From Stutzerimonas stutzeri (GTDB lineage Bacteria > Pseudomonadota > Gammaproteobacteria > Pseudomonadales > Pseudomonadaceae): a DNA stretch of 64,000 nucleotides. This document shows, one piece after another, positions 49,257 through 58,684 of this stretch. The stretch spans positions 806,001 through 870,000 of the forward strand of contig NZ_CP036186.1 in NCBI RefSeq assembly GCF_015291885.1, read 5' to 3'. Under the pieces are notes generated by a model. It did not search any database. It was not told the DNA's origin and saw only the letters and a program-made list of their open reading frames with translations. Each line of letters opens with the position of its first letter. Position 1 is the first letter of the stretch. Position numbers and translations under genes: made by a program.

Positions 49257-50852
49257 CTAGTAGCACTCGACGCGGTTGCGGCCGCCATGCTTGGCCCGAT
49301 AGAGCGCTTCGTCGGCTTGCTGCGTGAGCATTTTGACCTCGGCATCGTTGCTCAGCTCGGTGATGCCGCAGCTGAATGTGCAGCTGAGGTCGTGCGGCTG
49401 AGCGGGGAAGCGAATCTCCGAGAAGCGTTGACGTATCTCGTCGAGCACCTTGCAGGCGGCGTCCGCCGGCGTGTCTGGCAGCACCACGGCAAACTCCTCG
49501 CCGCCATAGCGGCCAATGTGATCGGTCTTGCGCAGGCGCTGCTTCAAGAACAGCGCCAGGCTCTTGATGACCCGATCACCCATGGGGTGGCCAAAGGTGT
49601 CGTTGACCCGCTTGAAGTGGTCGATATCCAACATGGCAAAGCTTAGCGGACGGTTGTCGCGGCGCGCGCGGAAGCGTGCGTCCTCCAGCAGCTGCAGGCT
49701 GTGGGTGTGGTTATAGAGACCTGTGAGGCTGTCGCGCACGATACGCGCCTTGAGGCTTCTGGCGCGGGTCGCGCGGGTGCGCACGGTGGCGATCAGATGG
49801 CTGGGCTTGATCGGCTTGGTGAGAAAGTCGTCGCCACCTTCGCCCATGGCATCGAGCTGCTTGTCCAGATCATCCTCGGCGGACAGATAGATGATCGGCA
49901 CGCTGACGTAGCGCTCGTGCTGGCGAATCACCTTGGCCAGCTCGGTGCCAAGGCATTCGGGCATGTACATATCGAGGATGATCAGATCCGGTTGAAACTC
50001 GGCCAGCGCACCTATGGCCTGGATTGGCTCTATCAGCGTCTGGGTCACGATGCCGGCATTGTTCAGCACGCGTTCGGTGTGTGTGGCCTGGGCTCGGGAG
50101 TCGTCGATGATCAATACGCGTATCGGTTCATAGTGCGCCGTGCGAGTGAAGATCTCGATCTTTTCCAGCAAGCTGCTGGCATCCAGGGTGCCGGTGAAAA
50201 ATTCCAGACCTCCCGCGCGAACGGCTGCCAGGCGCGTCGGGGTGTCGGTTTCAGCATGGCTGAAGAAGAGCATCGGCAGCTTGGGGTCCAGTCCCTGTTG
50301 CACTTGCTCGGCCAACCGAAGTCCTTCTCCGGGACCATTGAAGTCGACTTCCATGACGATGGCGGCGGGATGACGCCGATGCATGGCGGTGCGAAACGCA
50401 GCGACACTGCTAAACGCTTGCGCGGACATGCTGAAGAAGTCCAGCTGGCGTACGAGATGTTCGGCGCGCTCCTGGTCTTGCAGGGCGATGTAAACCGGCT
50501 TGCTCAATGGCGGCAGGAACGACTGGTTTTGCGGGTCGCTGTGGTGCAGGCCGGTACGCGCGAGGCGATAAATCAGCTGGCTGAGTGTGGAAATGCTGCT
50601 GCTGGAGAGACGACCGCGGTTGTCCCTGATGTCGCCCAGGCAGTCTTCGATGCTCATCGCCAGCTCGCTGTGCTCGGTCTGCTCGAAGCGGTCGGCGAAG
50701 CGTCGAAGTCGGGTCGTCGCTTCGGTGAGCGCGGCGTGGTAGTCCTCGTTCCATTCGCTGCGTTGCAATTGCTGCCAGACTTCCAGCACTTCCCGTGCCT
50801 GGTGGATGACCCGCTGGGCAAAATGCTGCTTTAGCTCTTCCTGATCCGACAT
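49257..50852 (-). CDS. gcbA: Response-regulator diguanylate cyclase, GcbA-like
   Basis: 531 residues, no TM. N-terminal helical, HPt-like region (about 1-115), a degenerate first receiver (about 120-245), a good second receiver with LIIDDSRAQ, phospho-acceptor aspartate in LIILDMYMPE and TKPIKPSHL, then a GGDEF domain with GGEEF at 450-454 and I-site RKTD at 441-444. This architecture and the ctpL neighbour match GcbA of Pseudomonas, which makes c-di-GMP that promotes surface attachment. ATG 50852 follows AGGAAAA; the frame is open to 50975 but that start lacks support. Confidence 0.85.
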   Translation of the reverse strand: MSDQEELKQHFAQRVIHQAREVLEVWQQLQRSEWNEDYHAALTEATTRLRRFADRFEQTEHSELAMSIEDCLGDIRDNRGRLSSSSISTLSQLIYRLARTGLHHSDPQNQSFLPPLSKPVYIALQDQERAEHLVRQLDFFSMSAQAFSSVAAFRTAMHRRHPAAIVMEVDFNGPGEGLRLAEQVQQGLDPKLPMLFFSHAETDTPTRLAAVRAGGLEFFTGTLDASSLLEKIEIFTRTAHYEPIRVLIIDDSRAQATHTERVLNNAGIVTQTLIEPIQAIGALAEFQPDLIILDMYMPECLGTELAKVIRQHERYVSVPIIYLSAEDDLDKQLDAMGEGGDDFLTKPIKPSHLIATVRTRATRARSLKARIVRDSLTGLYNHTHSLQLLEDARFRARRDNRPLSFAMLDIDHFKRVNDTFGHPMGDRVIKSLALFLKQRLRKTDHIGRYGGEEFAVVLPDTPADAACKVLDEIRQRFSEIRFPAQPHDLSCTFSCGITELSNDAEVKMLTQQADEALYRAKHGGRNRVECY

Positions 50853-50861
50853 CGCGATTTT

Positions 50862-50875
50862 CCTGGCGCGCCAGG
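50862..50875 (-). promoter_or_regulatory. Palindrome over the gcbA ribosome binding site
   Basis: CCTGGCGCGCCAGG is a perfect 14-base palindrome ending 9 bases before the gcbA ATG. The last AGG is part of the ribosome-binding sequence CCAGGAAAA. As RNA it would form a 5-bp hairpin that hides this AGG, or a site for an RsmA-type GGA-binding protein. Confidence 0.35.
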
Positions 50876-51069
50876 TGCGCTGCCCCGGGGCTTTATAATG
50901 GCGGCATGCTATCACCGCTCGCGCGCTTTGGTAGTGCGCGCTCGCGGTAGTGGTTCTCAATTTGGCACTGAGCACTCAGGGGCCCTGCGTTATAGTAAAG
51001 ACAAGTCACCGCAACGTCTCTGGCGCCATGCGGTCGAACCCCTGAACTCGCGAAAAGGACACATTGCCC

Positions 51070-52128
51070 ATGTCGGATTGGAAGAATCGCTTCGCTCGTC
51101 TTGGCCGCTCGAATGGCTCTGCCGGGGCGACCAGCCATCGGGCAGGTAACCCGCTTTTGCTTATTCTTGCCGGCTTGCTGGGTATTTATCTGCTGGTGGC
51201 GCTGGTGCTTGGTTGGTATTGGTCCAGGGAGCCAGATATGTTCCCGGTTCAACAGCACACTCGCCAGGCTGCCGAGGCCTCACAGCGACAGCTTGTCAGT
51301 GGCTACACAACTGTGGAAACGCTTAAGCGTGTTGCCAGTACCTTATTGGATAAGCCAGGCGGTTACCTGAGCAACGACATCGCGCCACCGGGCCTGTGGC
51401 TGGACAACATGCCGAGCTGGGAATATGGCGTGCTGGTGCAGGTTCGTGATCTCGCCCGCGCGTTGCGCAAGGACTTCGCTCGCTCGCAGTCGCAGTCCAC
51501 CGAGGATACCGATCTGGCCAAGGCTGAGCCGCTGTTCAACTTCGACAATCGCAGTTGGGCGCTGCCGGCCTCCGAGTCCGAGTACCGCAACGCCATTCGC
51601 GGTCTGGATCGCTACCTGGCTCGGCTCAGCGATCCGGAGCCCAAGGCATTGTTCTACACCCGTGCCGATAACCTGAATAACTGGCTTGGTGATGCTGCCA
51701 CCCGTCTTGGTTCGCTGTCGCAACGCCTGTCGGCCAGCGTCGGTCGAGTCCGCCTGGATGCCGACATCGCGCCCGAGCAGGAGCGCGCAGGAATCGTTCC
51801 GCAGGTCAAGGAGCAGGTGGTCGAGACGCCTTGGATGCAAATCGACAATGTCTTCTTCGAGGCGCGCGGCCAGGCCTGGGCTCTGTCGCACCTGCTGCGG
51901 GCAATCGAAGTGGATTTCGCCGATGTGCTAGCCAAAAAGAATGCAACGATCAGCGTCAGGCAGATCATTCGTGAGCTGGAGGCCGCGCAGGAGCCGCTTT
52001 GGAGCCCGATGGTCCTTAACGGAAGTGGTTATGGGGTGCTGGCCAACCATTCGTTGGTAATGGCCAACTACATATCCCGCGCCAACGCCGCGATCATCGA
52101 TCTGCGCAACCTGCTGTCGCAGGGGTAA
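51070..52128 (+). CDS. DUF2333 family membrane-anchored protein
   Basis: 352 residues. A cytoplasmic N-terminus, one TM helix (about 28-50), then a soluble, mostly helical domain facing the periplasm, with PGGYLSNDIAPPGLWLDNMP and RADNLNNWLGDAATRLGSLS as conserved-looking stretches. It belongs to DUF2333; the function is unknown. ATG 51070 is preferred over the in-frame TTG at 51064. It is divergent from gcbA, with a 217-base region between them. Confidence 0.82.
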   Translation: MSDWKNRFARLGRSNGSAGATSHRAGNPLLLILAGLLGIYLLVALVLGWYWSREPDMFPVQQHTRQAAEASQRQLVSGYTTVETLKRVASTLLDKPGGYLSNDIAPPGLWLDNMPSWEYGVLVQVRDLARALRKDFARSQSQSTEDTDLAKAEPLFNFDNRSWALPASESEYRNAIRGLDRYLARLSDPEPKALFYTRADNLNNWLGDAATRLGSLSQRLSASVGRVRLDADIAPEQERAGIVPQVKEQVVETPWMQIDNVFFEARGQAWALSHLLRAIEVDFADVLAKKNATISVRQIIRELEAAQEPLWSPMVLNGSGYGVLANHSLVMANYISRANAAIIDLRNLLSQG

Positions 52129-52200
52129 GGGCGGCCACGAGCTTTGTGAGCGGCAAGTTTAGTGGCGGCGTCTTGAAAGGACGTGAATCTAGCTTGCAGC

Positions 52201-53538
52201 TCAGTCCAGTCCGAGCTTTTTCAGTCGGTAGCGCATCGAGCGGAAGGTCAGACCCAGGCGCTGGGCCGCCGCTGTGCGGTTCCAGCGAGTTTCTTCCAAC
52301 GCCTGCATGATCAACTTGCGCTCGATCTCTTCCAGATGATCTTCCAGATTATCGATGTGCGCCAGGCTGCCTTCGCTACTGTCGGACAGGCCTGGGCTGT
52401 CTGCTAGGCGCAGGTCGCCGGCCTTTATCTCGTCGCCTTCGCAGAGTGTGTACGCGCGCTCGAGCATGTTCTCCAGTTCACGGACGTTCCCCGGGAAACG
52501 ATAGTTCTCCAGCTTTGCCAGCGCATCCGGATGTAGGCGGGCGTTGGTGTCGCCACATTCCTGCGCCAGGCGCCGGAGCATTGCTTCGGCGAGCAGCCCG
52601 ATATCCTCGCGGCGTTCGCGCAGTGGCGGCACGCGCAGTTCGATGACGTTCAGTCTGTAATACAGGTCCTGACGAAAACGACCTGCGGCAACTTCGCTAG
52701 CCAGATCCTTGTGGGTGGCGCAGAGGATGCGCACATCGACCATTACTTCCTGGGCGCCGCCGACCGCGCGAACGGCCTTTTCCTGAATCGCGCGCAGCAG
52801 CTTGACCTGCATCGGCAGCGGTAGGTCCGCTACCTCGTCGAGAAATAGCGTGCCGCCATTGGCGGCCTGGAACAGACCAGGCTTGTCTTCGATGGCGCCG
52901 CTGAAACTGCCCTTCTTGTGACCGAAGAACTCGCTTTCCATCAGCTCCGTAGGGATCGCCCCGCAGTTAACCGGCACGAACGGCTTCTCGTTGCGTGGGC
53001 CTTGTTCGTGGATCAGGCGGGACACAAGCTCCTTTCCGCTACCGGACTCACCGCTTATATAGACCGGCGCCTGGCTACGGGCGAGCTTGCCGATCTGCTT
53101 GCGCAGGATCTTCATGGGGGGTGAGCTGCCCAGCAGGCGGCTGTCCACCGGTGCCTCAGCGGCAGGCGCGCGCAGGCGTAAAGCGGTGCTGACCAGCTCG
53201 CGCAGCCGGTTGAGATCCACTGGTTTGGTGAGGAAGTCGAACGCCCCGGCCTTGAGCGCACCGATGGCGGTATCCAGGCTGCCGTACGCGGTGATCATCG
53301 CAACAGGCAGCTGCGGATGCTGTTGCTGGATGTACTGCACCAGTTCCAGGCCGCTGCCATCGGGTAGGCGCATATCGGTCAGGCACAGATCGTAGTGCTC
53401 GCGGGCCAGCAGTTCGCGCGCCTCCTTGAGGTTGCGTGCGCTGCGGGTATCGAGCTTCATCCGGCCGAGGGTGATTTCCAGCAGCTCGCGGATATCCGGC
53501 TCGTCATCGATGATCAGTGCTTTCTGGCGCGCGGTCAT
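52201..53538 (-). CDS. pilR: Type IV pilus response regulator PilR
   Basis: Sigma-54-dependent activator of pilA, phosphorylated by PilS. 445 residues. The receiver has acidic LIIDDEPD and phospho-acceptor D55 in LCLTDMRLPDG. The AAA+ domain has Walker A GESGSGKE (163-170) and FLDEVADLPL. The sigma-54 contact loop is GSFSGA at 210-215, not the canonical GAFTGA. The C-terminal Fis-type helix-turn-helix ends AAQRLGLTFRSMRYRLKKLGLD. ATG 53538. It lies 132 bases after pilS on the same strand. Confidence 0.95.
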   Translation of the reverse strand: MTARQKALIIDDEPDIRELLEITLGRMKLDTRSARNLKEARELLAREHYDLCLTDMRLPDGSGLELVQYIQQQHPQLPVAMITAYGSLDTAIGALKAGAFDFLTKPVDLNRLRELVSTALRLRAPAAEAPVDSRLLGSSPPMKILRKQIGKLARSQAPVYISGESGSGKELVSRLIHEQGPRNEKPFVPVNCGAIPTELMESEFFGHKKGSFSGAIEDKPGLFQAANGGTLFLDEVADLPLPMQVKLLRAIQEKAVRAVGGAQEVMVDVRILCATHKDLASEVAAGRFRQDLYYRLNVIELRVPPLRERREDIGLLAEAMLRRLAQECGDTNARLHPDALAKLENYRFPGNVRELENMLERAYTLCEGDEIKAGDLRLADSPGLSDSSEGSLAHIDNLEDHLEEIERKLIMQALEETRWNRTAAAQRLGLTFRSMRYRLKKLGLD

Positions 53539-53670
53539 GGTCCTGCTCTTGATTCGTAAAGCGATAGTCACCGCTAAGGCGGCCGGTGACCATGTTAACT
53601 CCGCCGGGCGTCGCCGTGGCTGTCGCTTTGGTCGATGTGTGATGCGTTGCCGGCAACCGTGTTGCGAGTG

Positions 53671-55263
53671 CTAGTTCAGCTTGCGTGGATGGGCGAAGAC
53701 GATACGGAAACAGCTGCCGCCCTCAGCGCGTTCGCGGTAATCCAGGCGCGCCTGATTGCTTTCACACAGTTCGCGCGAGATATACAGCCCGAGCCCGGTG
53801 CCTTTGCTCTCAGTGGTGAAGAACGGTTCGAACACGTTGTGCAGCTGTTCGGCAGCGATGCCCGGGCCGTCGTCGAGCACCTCCACGACCGGCAGATCGC
53901 TGGCCTCCTCCCGGAACAGGCGTAGCCATACCTGAGCACGGTCATGCTGCTGGCCGCTGTAGCGAAGACCATTCTGAACCAGGTTGGTGAGCACTTGTGT
54001 CAGCTGATTGGGGTCCATGCGCGTCTGCAGTGAGCTGCCTACAACCTCCAGGTGCAGCGTCTGTTGCGAACTGAGTCCCTGACGAAACTCGCTCGCGAAA
54101 CGGTGCAGCCAGTATTTGAGGTCGAGCAGCTGCGGCTCGGCCTGACGGCGGCGTGAGAGCTGCAGGACGTTTTCAATGACCAGGTTCATCCGTCGCGAAT
54201 GATCCTGAATTATCTGTGCCAAGCGGCGATCGGAGGCGTCCAGCTCTTCGGATTCATGAAGCAGCTGCGCGGCATGGCTGATGGCGCCCAGCGGGTTGCG
54301 GATTTCGTGTGCGATGCTCGCAGTGAGCCGGCCGAGCGACGCGAGCTTTAGTTGCTGCGCCTTTTGCGCGATCTGCGAGATATCTTCGAGAAATACCAGG
54401 GTGTCGAGTTTGTTGCCGTGCTGCAGCGCCGCAAAGCTCGGTTGCAGCGTCGGTCCGCCGGGCGTCGCCTTGAGATTCTGTGGGCGCAGGGTAGGGTTGC
54501 CACGCCATTGCTGCAGCGCTTTGAGCAGTTCCGGACAGCGCGGGGCGATGCGCTCGCCGGCTAGCGAATCCTGCCCGAGCAACTGCAGCGCGCCTTGGTT
54601 GGCCAGTAGGACGCGTTCCTGCGGGTCGAGCACGATGATGCCGGTGCGCATGCGCTGGAGGATCAGCGCATTGAGCGCCTCGAGATTCGCAACCTCTTCG
54701 GCACGCTGGCGCGCCAGGTTTTCGCTGACCTGCAGCCGGCGGGTCAGGCCTTGTACGAGGAAGGCGGCGGCGAAGCAGAGCGTGCCGAGCGCGCCCGCTT
54801 GAACATACTGAGTGCTCGCCTCGGGGCGGTTGATGCTGAGGTAGAACGTCAGATAAATCAGTCCTGTCGCCGCAACCGCGGCGATGAAGAAGCCCACCTT
54901 GCCGCGCAGCAGAATATTCGCGATGGCAACGGCCACGATCAGCAGGTTGCCGATACCGCTCGGCGTGCCACCGGCGAAATAGAACAGCCCTGACAGCAGA
55001 ATCACGTCCATCAGTGCAAGCCCGAGAACGGGCAGATCGCGCTCTGGACTCTGGACGAGCACGGCGACGAAGATGTTGAGAATGAGATAGAGCCAGGCGC
55101 CGTACTGAAACAGCTGCGGATTGCTCATCTGCAGCAGGTCATTGTGCAAGTCGCTGCTGATCAGCAGCACCAGCGCCAGGCCGATGGTCAGTCGATAAAG
55201 ATGGTACAGGCGAAGAATTCGCCGCCCCTGATCGCCGAAGAAAGTGAGATTTTCAGCGCCCAC
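53671..55263 (-). CDS. pilS: Type IV pilus sensor kinase PilS
   Basis: Polar membrane histidine kinase that senses pilin levels and phosphorylates PilR. 530 residues. About six TM helices (20-175), a PAS domain (about 195-300), H-box SIAHEIRNPLGAIS with H319, N-box NQLTQVLTNLVQNGLRYS, DDGPGI, FEPFFTTESKGTGLGLYI. The start is GTG 55263, inside the end of the small zinc-ribbon gene (11-base overlap), which couples the two. Confidence 0.95.
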   Translation of the reverse strand: MGAENLTFFGDQGRRILRLYHLYRLTIGLALVLLISSDLHNDLLQMSNPQLFQYGAWLYLILNIFVAVLVQSPERDLPVLGLALMDVILLSGLFYFAGGTPSGIGNLLIVAVAIANILLRGKVGFFIAAVAATGLIYLTFYLSINRPEASTQYVQAGALGTLCFAAAFLVQGLTRRLQVSENLARQRAEEVANLEALNALILQRMRTGIIVLDPQERVLLANQGALQLLGQDSLAGERIAPRCPELLKALQQWRGNPTLRPQNLKATPGGPTLQPSFAALQHGNKLDTLVFLEDISQIAQKAQQLKLASLGRLTASIAHEIRNPLGAISHAAQLLHESEELDASDRRLAQIIQDHSRRMNLVIENVLQLSRRRQAEPQLLDLKYWLHRFASEFRQGLSSQQTLHLEVVGSSLQTRMDPNQLTQVLTNLVQNGLRYSGQQHDRAQVWLRLFREEASDLPVVEVLDDGPGIAAEQLHNVFEPFFTTESKGTGLGLYISRELCESNQARLDYRERAEGGSCFRIVFAHPRKLN

Positions 55264-55486
55264 CAGTACTGCTGTCCTGCTCTAGGTGAGCGCGGCTGCA
55301 GTACCAGCGGTCATGTGACTGCAGGGCCTGGTCCTGAGGTACATGCACGCCGCACTGAGCGCAGCGCACCATCGACAACGTGGTCTGCTGGGGTTTAGGT
55401 GCAGATTTTCTTTGCGAAAAACGGCGCCAGAGCCAGAAGGCGGCGCCTATCAATGCGATCCAGAACAGCAGTCGAAACAGACCCAT
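55253..55486 (-). CDS. Small membrane zinc-ribbon protein (PP0621 family)
   Basis: 77 residues. One TM helix (about 3-20), a basic linker, then a zinc ribbon with C42-x2-C45 and H58...C63-x3-H67 (CAQCGVHVP, YCSRAH). ATG 55486 is preceded by AAGGAAG. It lies between bamD and pilS and overlaps pilS by 11 bases. Conserved at this place in pseudomonads; the function is not known, although the coupling suggests a link to PilS. Confidence 0.85.
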   Translation of the reverse strand: MGLFRLLFWIALIGAAFWLWRRFSQRKSAPKPQQTTLSMVRCAQCGVHVPQDQALQSHDRWYCSRAHLEQDSSTGGR

Positions 55487-55605
55487 ATCGCTTCCTTCTC
55501 GATTAAGCGTGGCGACCTGCGATCGGTCGAGCCGGGGCCGGTCCTGGCCCATTGCGCCGCAAGCGACGCATCGTGTGCTCGTCGCTCCGGCGCGAGGTCA
55601 GGTAG

Positions 55606-56595
55606 TCAGTCGAACAGGCCGAAGGTCAAACGGCTCCACCAAGAGCGCTTCTGCTCCTGCTGCTCTACTTCCTTGAGCACCGGGCGGAGTTCTTCGGGTA
55701 GATCGCGCGAGGCATTTTCGTACTGACGCAGCACGTCTCGGTTGGCGCGAGAGGTATCCGGGCGCGGTGCCTCCCCTTCGATGAAGCCGAGGGTAGCCTT
55801 GCTCAGCCAGCTGCGGTTGTCATCCTCGCGCTCGACGGGCGTGAACTTGCCACCTTCCAGCGTTGCATGATCCGGGTAATTGAGCTGCAAGGTCTGCAGG
55901 CTAGTGTCGGCGAGATCGTCGAGGCCCAGGCGCTGGTAGGCCTCGGTCATCACGGCAAGGCCGTCGCCGACGGCTGGTGTGCCCTGGAAGTTCTCTACCA
56001 CGTAACGGCCGCGGTTAGCCGCAGCGACATACGCCTGACGTTTGAGGTAGTAGTGCGCTACGTGGATCTCGTTGGCCGCCAGCAGGTTACGCAGATAGAT
56101 CATGCGCGCCTTGGCATCCGGCGAATAACGGCTGTTGGGATAGCGACTGGTGAGCTGGGCGAACTCGTTGAAGGAGTCGCGGGCCGCGCCCGGGTCGCGT
56201 TTGGTCATATCCAGCGGCAGGAAGCGCGCGAGCAGGCCGCGATCTTGATCGAATGAGGCCAGCCCCTTGAGGTAGTAGGCGTAATCGACGTTAGGGTGTT
56301 GCGGGTGCAGGCGAATGAATCGCTCTGCCGCCGAGCGTGCAGCTTCGGGCTCAACGTTGCGGTAATAGGCGTAGATCAGTTCCAGCTGCGCCTGCTCGGC
56401 GAAGCGGCCGAATGGATAGCGCGACTCCAGTGCCTTGAGCTTGCTGATGGCGCTGGTGTAACTCTTGTTGTCCAGGTCGGCCTGTGCTTGCTGGTACAGC
56501 TCGACTTCACCCAGATTCTCGTCGACGGTGTCATTGGATGAACAGGCGGCGGTTAGGGCGAGAATGGCGATCAGCAGCAGGTGTTTCACTTGCAT
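55606..56595 (-). CDS. bamD: Outer membrane assembly lipoprotein BamD
   Basis: Essential lipoprotein of the BAM complex that inserts beta-barrel proteins into the outer membrane. 329 residues. Lipoprotein signal with lipobox TAAC and Cys18, then TPR helices: [55 protein letters not shown] and [16 protein letters not shown]. The C-terminal extension beyond about 265 is longer than in E. coli but usual for Pseudomonas (ComL). Divergent from rluD. Confidence 0.96.
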   Translation of the reverse strand: MQVKHLLLIAILALTAACSSNDTVDENLGEVELYQQAQADLDNKSYTSAISKLKALESRYPFGRFAEQAQLELIYAYYRNVEPEAARSAAERFIRLHPQHPNVDYAYYLKGLASFDQDRGLLARFLPLDMTKRDPGAARDSFNEFAQLTSRYPNSRYSPDAKARMIYLRNLLAANEIHVAHYYLKRQAYVAAANRGRYVVENFQGTPAVGDGLAVMTEAYQRLGLDDLADTSLQTLQLNYPDHATLEGGKFTPVEREDDNRSWLSKATLGFIEGEAPRPDTSRANRDVLRQYENASRDLPEELRPVLKEVEQQEQKRSWWSRLTFGLFD

Positions 56596-56801
56596 GGCGG
56601 CTTGCGTCCCTGTGACGGCTGGCTGTCTCGCGCGGAGCCGTCCTGTTATGATGAGCGCCCCGGTGCGACCGGGACAAAGACGCCGTATTTAAACACAAGC
56701 GTGTAGCCGAAACCAAAGGCCGCTCCGCCATCTGCGGTCCCCGGGCTCTTCCATTGCCAATGGATACCGCCTGCCTCTCTCAGACGAACCTATCACGCCG
56801 T

Positions 56802-57776
56802 ATGCCCACGACTTCCAAACAGGCCATCCAACTCAGCGCCCAAGTGCCATTCGACCTTGGCGGGCAACGTCTCGATCAGGTCGCGGCGCAGCTCTTTTCC
56901 GAACATTCGCGCTCGCGTCTCGCCGCCTGGATCAAGGATGGTCTGCTGACCGTGGACGGCGCTGTGCTGCGCCCCCGCGATACCGTGCACGCTGGTGCGA
57001 TGCTCGAACTGAGTGCAGAGCAGCAGGCGCAGGGCGAATGGGTAGCGCAGGACATACCGCTCGAGATCGTTTACGAGGATGATCAGATTCTGGTGATCGA
57101 CAAGCCCGCCGGGCTGGTCGTGCACCCCGCTGCGGGCCACGCCGACGGCACGCTGCTCAATGCGTTGCTGCATCACGTACCGGATCTGATCAACGTCCCG
57201 CGCGCCGGCATCGTCCATCGCCTGGACAAGGACACCACCGGCCTGATGGTCGTGGCCAAGACCCTGCAGGCGCAGACCCGCCTGGTCGAGCAGCTGCAGG
57301 CGCGCAGCGTCAGTCGCATCTACGAGGCGATCGTCATCGGCGTGATCATCACCGGCGGCACGGTGGATGCGCCGATCGGTCGGCACGGCCAACAGCGCCA
57401 GCGCATGGCGGTGGTGGAGGGTGGCAAGCCTGCGGTCAGTCACTATCGTGTGCTCGAGCGCTTCCGCTCGCACACCCATGTGCGGGTCAAGCTGGAAACC
57501 GGGCGAACTCACCAGATTCGTGTGCACATGACGCACCTCGGTTATCCGCTGGTCGGTGATCCGCTGTATAGCGGGCGCTTCCGCATTCCGCCGGCGGCGA
57601 ATCCGACCATGGTACAAACGCTGCGTGAGTTCCCGCGTCAGGCCCTGCATGCCCGCTTTCTTGAACTGGATCATCCGGTGACGGGCGAGCGCTTGAAATG
57701 GGAGTCGCCATTGCCGGACGACTTCGTCTGGCTGCTGACTCTGCTGCAACAGGACCGCGAGGCGTTCGTCGGGTGA
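56802..57776 (+). CDS. rluD: 23S rRNA pseudouridine synthase RluD
   Basis: Makes pseudouridines 1911, 1915 and 1917 in helix 69 of 23S rRNA. 324 residues from ATG 56802. An N-terminal S4 domain (FDLGGQRLDQVAAQL, SRLAAWIKDGLLTVDG) precedes the catalytic domain with D142 in IVHRLDKDTTGLMVVAK; KLETGRTHQIRVHMTHLGYPLVGDP is also typical. The start is uncertain: ATG 56760 is in frame, but neither has a good ribosome site; homologous proteins begin close to 56802. Shares GTGA with pgeF. Confidence 0.94.
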   Translation: MPTTSKQAIQLSAQVPFDLGGQRLDQVAAQLFSEHSRSRLAAWIKDGLLTVDGAVLRPRDTVHAGAMLELSAEQQAQGEWVAQDIPLEIVYEDDQILVIDKPAGLVVHPAAGHADGTLLNALLHHVPDLINVPRAGIVHRLDKDTTGLMVVAKTLQAQTRLVEQLQARSVSRIYEAIVIGVIITGGTVDAPIGRHGQQRQRMAVVEGGKPAVSHYRVLERFRSHTHVRVKLETGRTHQIRVHMTHLGYPLVGDPLYSGRFRIPPAANPTMVQTLREFPRQALHARFLELDHPVTGERLKWESPLPDDFVWLLTLLQQDREAFVG

Positions 57777-58510
57777 CTGTCTCGGGGCAGGGTTGGCTCG
57801 CGCCTGAGTGGCCTGGTCCACCCGGCGTTCGCGCCTGCGTGACCACGCGTCAGGGTGGCGCCAGCCTCGCCCCGTTCGACAGTTTCAATCTAGGTGATCA
57901 CGTTGGCGACGATCCGGCGGCGGTGGCCTGGAATCGCCAGCATCTTCAGGAATCGCTCGGCTGCCATCCGGTGTGGTTGAATCAGGTACATTCAAGCGTT
58001 GCTGTCCAGGCGGTCCTCGGCGTCTGCGCAACTGCTGATGCGAGCTGGAGTGATACGCCCGGCCAAGCCTGTACAGTGCTGACCGCTGACTGCCTGCCGG
58101 TTCTGTTCTGTGATCGCGCCGCGACCCGTGTCGCCGCTGCTCATGCCGGTTGGCGAGGGCTGGCAGGTGGCGTGCTCGAAGCGACCCTCCACGCGCTGGC
58201 CGTCCCTGCCGAGGAGGTTCTGGTCTGGTTGGGGCCGGCGATCGGGCCGGCGGCATTTGAGGTCGGCCCTGAAGTGCGTGATGCCTTCCAGGCTCAGCAT
58301 CCGGCGGCGGTAACGGCTTTTTCACCCAGCCAGAATGCCGAGCGGTTTATGGCCGATCTTTACCAGTTGGCGCGTATTCGCCTGGCGGCCGCTGGAGTTG
58401 ACGCGGTTTACGGTGGTGGCCTGTGCACGCTCAGTGATCCGCGCTTTTACTCCTATCGGCGTGCCTCGCGCACGGGCCGGTTCGCCAGCCTCATCTGGCT
58501 GGAGCGATAG
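57773..58510 (+). CDS. pgeF: Peptidoglycan editing factor PgeF (YfiH family)
   Basis: Multicopper-polyphenol-oxidase-fold enzyme that removes wrong amino acids from UDP-MurNAc precursors. 245 residues. Metal-site motifs are VWLNQVHSS, LTADCLPVLF and AAHAGWRGLAGGVL; FSYRR-like FYSYRRASRTGRFASLIWL closes the protein. The start is GTG 57773, overlapping the rluD stop; an upstream open frame inside rluD is not expected. Confidence 0.95.
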   Translation: MTVSGQGWLAPEWPGPPGVRACVTTRQGGASLAPFDSFNLGDHVGDDPAAVAWNRQHLQESLGCHPVWLNQVHSSVAVQAVLGVCATADASWSDTPGQACTVLTADCLPVLFCDRAATRVAAAHAGWRGLAGGVLEATLHALAVPAEEVLVWLGPAIGPAAFEVGPEVRDAFQAQHPAAVTAFSPSQNAERFMADLYQLARIRLAAAGVDAVYGGGLCTLSDPRFYSYRRASRTGRFASLIWLER

Positions 58511-58584
58511 AGCCGCTCGCTTCGCAGCGTAAAATTTCGCGCTGACTCTCCAGTCCTGGCATGACCTGCATCAATGTCATGCGC

Positions 58585-58612
58585 CTTGAATCTCCAACAA
58601 TCATCCTCATCT
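58585..58612 (+). promoter_or_regulatory. Sigma-32 (RpoH) heat-shock promoter of clpB
   Basis: CTTGAAT at 58585-58591, a 13-base spacer, and CCTCATCT at 58605-58612, against CTTGAAA-N13-17-CCCCATNT. Transcription would begin about 65 bases before the ATG. clpB is a standard member of the RpoH regulon. Confidence 0.75.
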
Positions 58613-58684
58613 ATGCTGCATCTCGCAGGTTTCGTGTATGGCGCGATTCACGGCGCCGGCCTGCTTTACTTGAGGATAACTTCC

